Origin: an uncultured Eubacteriales bacterium
GTDB taxonomy: Bacteria > Bacillota > Clostridia > Lachnospirales > Lachnospiraceae
NCBI GenBank assembly: GCA_900548855.1
Contig: URMF01000063.1
Coordinates: 1 to 16,586, forward strand
Reading direction: 5' to 3'
Length of the DNA stretch: 16,586 nucleotides
Shown: positions 14,620-16,586 of the stretch, piece by piece
How positions within the stretch are numbered: the stretch's first letter is position 1
How the letters are laid out: the number at the start of each line of letters is the position of its first letter
The notes under the pieces: model-generated
What the model was told of the DNA's origin: nothing
The model's database searches: none
Seen by the model: only the letters and a program-made list of their open reading frames with translations
Program-made: the position numbers and the translations under genes

Positions 14620-15267
14620 TCAAGCCTGCACGCCACATTTCTTACATACATCCTTAAGGCAGCAGTTCTCACAGTCCGGCTTGGTTCTGGCAGTACAGAC
14701 TGCCCTTCCATGATATACCAGACGGTGGCAGAAATCACTTCCCTCCTCTGGTGGAATGATTTTCCACAGTGCCATCTCCACCTTCTTAGGCTCCTTCACT
14801 CCATCCACCAGACCCATACGATTTACCAGACGGATACAGTGGGTATCTGTCACAATAGCCGGTTTGCCGAATACATCTCCCATAATCAGGTTTGCACTTT
14901 TTCTTCCCACTCCCGGCAATTCCAACAGGGCATCAAAATCATCCGGGACATTGCCGTCATATTTCTCCTGCAGCATTTTCATGCAGGCACTGATATCCCT
15001 TGCTTTGCTGTGCCCCAGACCACATGGCTTCACGATTTTTTCAATCTCATCCACCGGTGCTGCAGCCAATGCCTCTACCGTAGGATATTTTTCATATAAC
15101 CCTTCCACCACAACATTTACCCTGGCATCTGTACATTGCGCCGCTAAGCGGACACTTACCAGCAGCTTCCATGCATTGTCATAATCCAGTGTACAGCCTG
15201 CGTCCGGGTATTCCTTCTTTAACAGATTAATAATATCTTGAGCTCTCTGCTTTTTCGTATATCCCAT
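14620..15267 (-). CDS. nth: Endonuclease III (DNA glycosylase/AP lyase)
   Basis: This 215-residue base-excision repair enzyme has the helix-hairpin-helix LPGVGRKSANLI with catalytic Lys123, then Asp141 in TDTHCIRLVNRMG. It ends in a four-cysteine iron-sulfur loop. It removes oxidised pyrimidines and nicks the abasic site. The cysteines Cys191, 199, 202 and 208 follow a C-x7-C-x2-C-x5-C spacing, one residue longer than the E. coli C-x6 spacing. The start ATG 15267 has AAAGGAG 6 bases upstream. The frame is open to 15372, but that extension crosses the promoter at 15308-15336 and is not conserved-looking. It is probably the first gene of a unit that continues into sfsA and the regulator pair. 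Confidence 0.93.
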   Translation of the reverse strand: MGYTKKQRAQDIINLLKKEYPDAGCTLDYDNAWKLLVSVRLAAQCTDARVNVVVEGLYEKYPTVEALAAAPVDEIEKIVKPCGLGHSKARDISACMKMLQEKYDGNVPDDFDALLELPGVGRKSANLIMGDVFGKPAIVTDTHCIRLVNRMGLVDGVKEPKKVEMALWKIIPPEEGSDFCHRLVYHGRAVCTARTKPDCENCCLKDVCKKCGVQA

Positions 15268-15307
15268 GCTTTTCTCCTTTTTGTATCTTAAATAGCCAAG
15301 TAATTGT

Positions 15308-15336
15308 ATTATAAGCTTTCTTTCCAATCCCGGCAA
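15308..15336 (-). promoter_or_regulatory. Sigma-A promoter of nth
   Basis: On the minus strand TTGCCG (15336-15331) and a perfect TATAAT (15313-15308) are exactly 17 bases apart. Transcription would start near 15301, giving a leader of about 34 bases before the nth ATG. Confidence 0.8.
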
Positions 15337-15361
15337 CTGTATATTTTCTCCAAAACCGCAA

Positions 15362-15392
15362 TAGAAAAACACGGCTAATTTTAACCGTGTTT
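15362..15392 (-). terminator. Rho-independent terminator downstream of thiD
   Basis: On the minus strand AAACACGG (15392-15385) pairs with CCGTGTTT (15374-15367) around a 10-base AT-rich loop, followed by GTTTTTCTATT. It lies between the repeat after thiD and the nth promoter, so it closes the thiD transcript and insulates nth. Confidence 0.75.
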
Positions 15393-15417
15393 CCTTTCAT
15401 TTTTTTCATTATTTAGA

Positions 15418-15621
15418 TAATTGCGAAACACAGTTTTTGAAACCGCACGTTGTGTAAAATAAACAATTCAACACAGGGTACGTTTGCACTACTTGTCGCT
15501 CGTAGCAGTACATAAGGTGCCAAAACACGGCACCTAAGTACTGACGGCTCCAAAGTACCCTGTTTGTGAAGTTGTTTATTTTACACAACTATGCTTTTGA
15601 AAATAAGGAGTTGCGCAATTA
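15418..15621. repeat. Palindromic MITE-like repeat, copy 2 (204 bp)
   Basis: Ends TAATTGCGAAAC (15418-15429) and GTTGCGCAATTA (15610-15621) are inverted with one mismatch. The inner arm GTTGTGTAAAATAAACAA (19 bases after the left-end motif) is perfectly repeated in reverse on the right, 20 bases inside the end. A second pair of CAGGGTAC/GTACCCTG arms lies further in. The centre carries its own strong hairpin (15506-15543). The last three bases (TTA) are the complement of the thiD stop codon. Confidence 0.85.
15506..15543. repeat. Nested hairpin in the centre of repeat copy 2
   Basis: CAGTACATAAGGTGCC (15506-15521) pairs with GGCACCTAAGTACTG (15529-15543), with one bulged base. A hairpin with the same GTAC-TTAG stem base recurs in copy 3 (16540-16572) and is missing from the shorter copy 1. 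There is no T-run, so it is not a classical terminator. Confidence 0.7.
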
Positions 15622-16413
15622 CCTATCTTCATTATTCAGCGCATAATTATGCCACAGCGGACCTCTGCCCTGTCCCAGATTCAGTCCTGCGGCAATGGCA
15701 CCTGTCACGTAGTCCTTGGCATGCTTCACACTTTCCTCCATGGAATATCCCTTCGTCAGAAATACTGCAATGGCGGAGGACAATGTACAGCCTGTTCCAT
15801 GGGTATTATCATTGTCAAGCCGTTTCTCGGAAAACCATGTTACCTTTCCGTTTTGATAGAGTAAGTCATCCGCTGCCTCCGCTAAATGACCGCCTTTAAC
15901 CAGCACTGCACCATCATAGTATAATGCAATCTGCTCCGCCGCCTTTACCATGTCTTCTTTCCCTCCAATGGAAATACCACTTAACACCTCTGCCTCACTA
16001 ATATTCGGAGTGATAATATCTGCCAGAGGAATCAGCCGTTCCTTCAGGGTACGCACTGTCCGGCTCTCCATCAATGTGCTTCCACTGGTTGCCACCATCA
16101 CCGGGTCAACCACAATATTTTCTGCCTGATACTGGATAAGCTTCTCACAGACCGCCTCCATAATATCCGGGGTAGCAATCATTCCAAGCTTAACTGCCTC
16201 CGGACGGATATCCTGAAATATCGCATCCATCTGGTCTTTAACCATCTGCACGGAGACCGCCTCCACACCTTCAACACCTTTCGTGTTTTGAGCAGTAATT
16301 GCGGTAATCGCAGTCATCCCATATTCTCCTAAACAGGTAATTGTTTTTAAATCCGCCTGGATTCCGGCTCCACCACTGGAATCAGAACCGGCAACGCTTA
16401 GTATTGTATGCAT
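15619..16413 (-). CDS. thiD: Hydroxymethylpyrimidine/phosphomethylpyrimidine kinase
   Basis: The 264-residue ribokinase-fold enzyme phosphorylates hydroxymethylpyrimidine and its monophosphate, which makes the pyrimidine half of thiamine in the cytoplasm. Motifs are AGSDSSGGAGIQADLKT (8-24), VVDPVMVATSG (101-111), TPNISEAEVL (135-144), VLVKGGH (170-176) and the anion-hole/catalytic HGTGCTLSSAIA (205-216). The start ATG 16413 has AAAGGA 7 bases upstream. The frame extends nine codons further to 16440, but that stretch contains the ribosome binding site. The length is normal. No other thiamine gene and no TPP riboswitch motif is visible. The gene stands alone between two copies of the palindromic repeat, and its TAA stop is the end of one copy. 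Confidence 0.93.
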   Translation of the reverse strand: MHTILSVAGSDSSGGAGIQADLKTITCLGEYGMTAITAITAQNTKGVEGVEAVSVQMVKDQMDAIFQDIRPEAVKLGMIATPDIMEAVCEKLIQYQAENIVVDPVMVATSGSTLMESRTVRTLKERLIPLADIITPNISEAEVLSGISIGGKEDMVKAAEQIALYYDGAVLVKGGHLAEAADDLLYQNGKVTWFSEKRLDNDNTHGTGCTLSSAIAVFLTKGYSMEESVKHAKDYVTGAIAAGLNLGQGRGPLWHNYALNNEDR

Positions 16414-16448
16414 TTTGCTGTCCTTTCTCTTTTCTATCATAAATTAAA

Positions 16449-16586
16449 TAATTGCGAAACTCATTATTTTAAAATGCGAGTTGTGCAATGTAACAAATTT
16501 ATGTTTGTAGGACATTTGAGAACGCCGGTGCTTGCATTGAGTACTTAGCGAGGTGTTTTCGAGCTTAGTACGAAAGTACACCTGCA
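16449..16586. repeat. Palindromic MITE-like repeat, copy 3 (cut by the right edge)
   Basis: It begins TAATTGCGAAAC (16449-16460), identical to the left end of copy 2. GTTGTGCAATGTAACAAA follows 19 bases later, the same spacing as in copies 1 and 2. A hairpin GTACTTAGCGAG ... CGAGCTTAGTAC (about 16541-16571) lies further in. The right end falls outside the window. It sits 35 bases upstream of the thiD ATG, so any thiD promoter must be inside or beyond it. Confidence 0.7.

Noticed and set aside
14756..15184. Open frame of 142 codons on the + strand
   Set aside because: Antisense to nth, with no ribosome binding site and no recognisable domain.
15268..15372. Longer N-terminus for endonuclease III
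   Set aside because: The stretch holds the nth promoter and part of the upstream terminator; the ATG at 15267 has its own AAAGGAG.
16414..16586. TPP riboswitch before thiD
   Set aside because: No CUGAGA-type motif or TPP core is visible on the minus strand; the space is mostly repeat copy 3. Sequence beyond the edge was not seen.
2896..16586. CRISPR-like repeats
   Set aside because: The three repeat copies are far apart, palindromic and single, with no regular spacers or cas genes.

Overview
The window looks like a low-to-moderate GC Gram-positive chromosome of the Clostridia, most likely Lachnospiraceae. This is inferred from strong AGGAGG-type ribosome binding sites, the GlnH-type ABC cassette, an ECF sigma/anti-sigma pair of clostridial type, a Bce-type resistance module and TrpB2. 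No rRNA, tRNA, CRISPR array, phage gene or transposase gene was seen.

Layout, left to right. 1-229 (-) is the start of an exported protein that runs off the window; its promoter holds a perfect palindrome between -35 and -10. 426-2859 (-) is a two-gene beta-glucoside unit: a ROK kinase resembling BglK, then a GH1 6-phospho-beta-glucosidase. A palindromic MITE-like repeat (2896-3025) separates it from a divergent amino-acid ABC operon (3232-5640, +): lipoprotein receptor, permease, ATPase. The receptor appears circularly permuted, because the segment that normally ends this fold follows the lipobox. The operon ends at a clear terminator. 5718-7689 (+) is an ECF sigma operon: sigma factor (probably with a rare ATT start), membrane anti-sigma-like protein, TM2-like membrane protein and a small LiaI/LiaF-like membrane protein. 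It ends in a bidirectional terminator facing the next block.

From 7814 to 15267 everything is on the minus strand. In transcription order it runs nth (endonuclease III), sfsA, response regulator, sensor kinase, ABC ATPase, FtsX-type permease, trpB2. The four middle genes form a BceRS-BceAB antimicrobial peptide sensing and resistance module. nth has its own sigma-A promoter. The ATPase/permease pair has a separate promoter with an array of CCTTA repeats, the probable binding site of the response regulator. trpB2 also has its own promoter.

At the right end, thiD (15619-16413, -) lies between two more copies of the palindromic repeat (15418-15621 and 16449 to the window edge). One copy supplies the thiD stop codon. 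The three repeat copies share end sequence and internal spacing, and two show coordinated changes in both arms.

The most notable items are the permuted receptor, the repeat family with its nested hairpin, the ATT start of the sigma factor, and the promoter-embedded operators.
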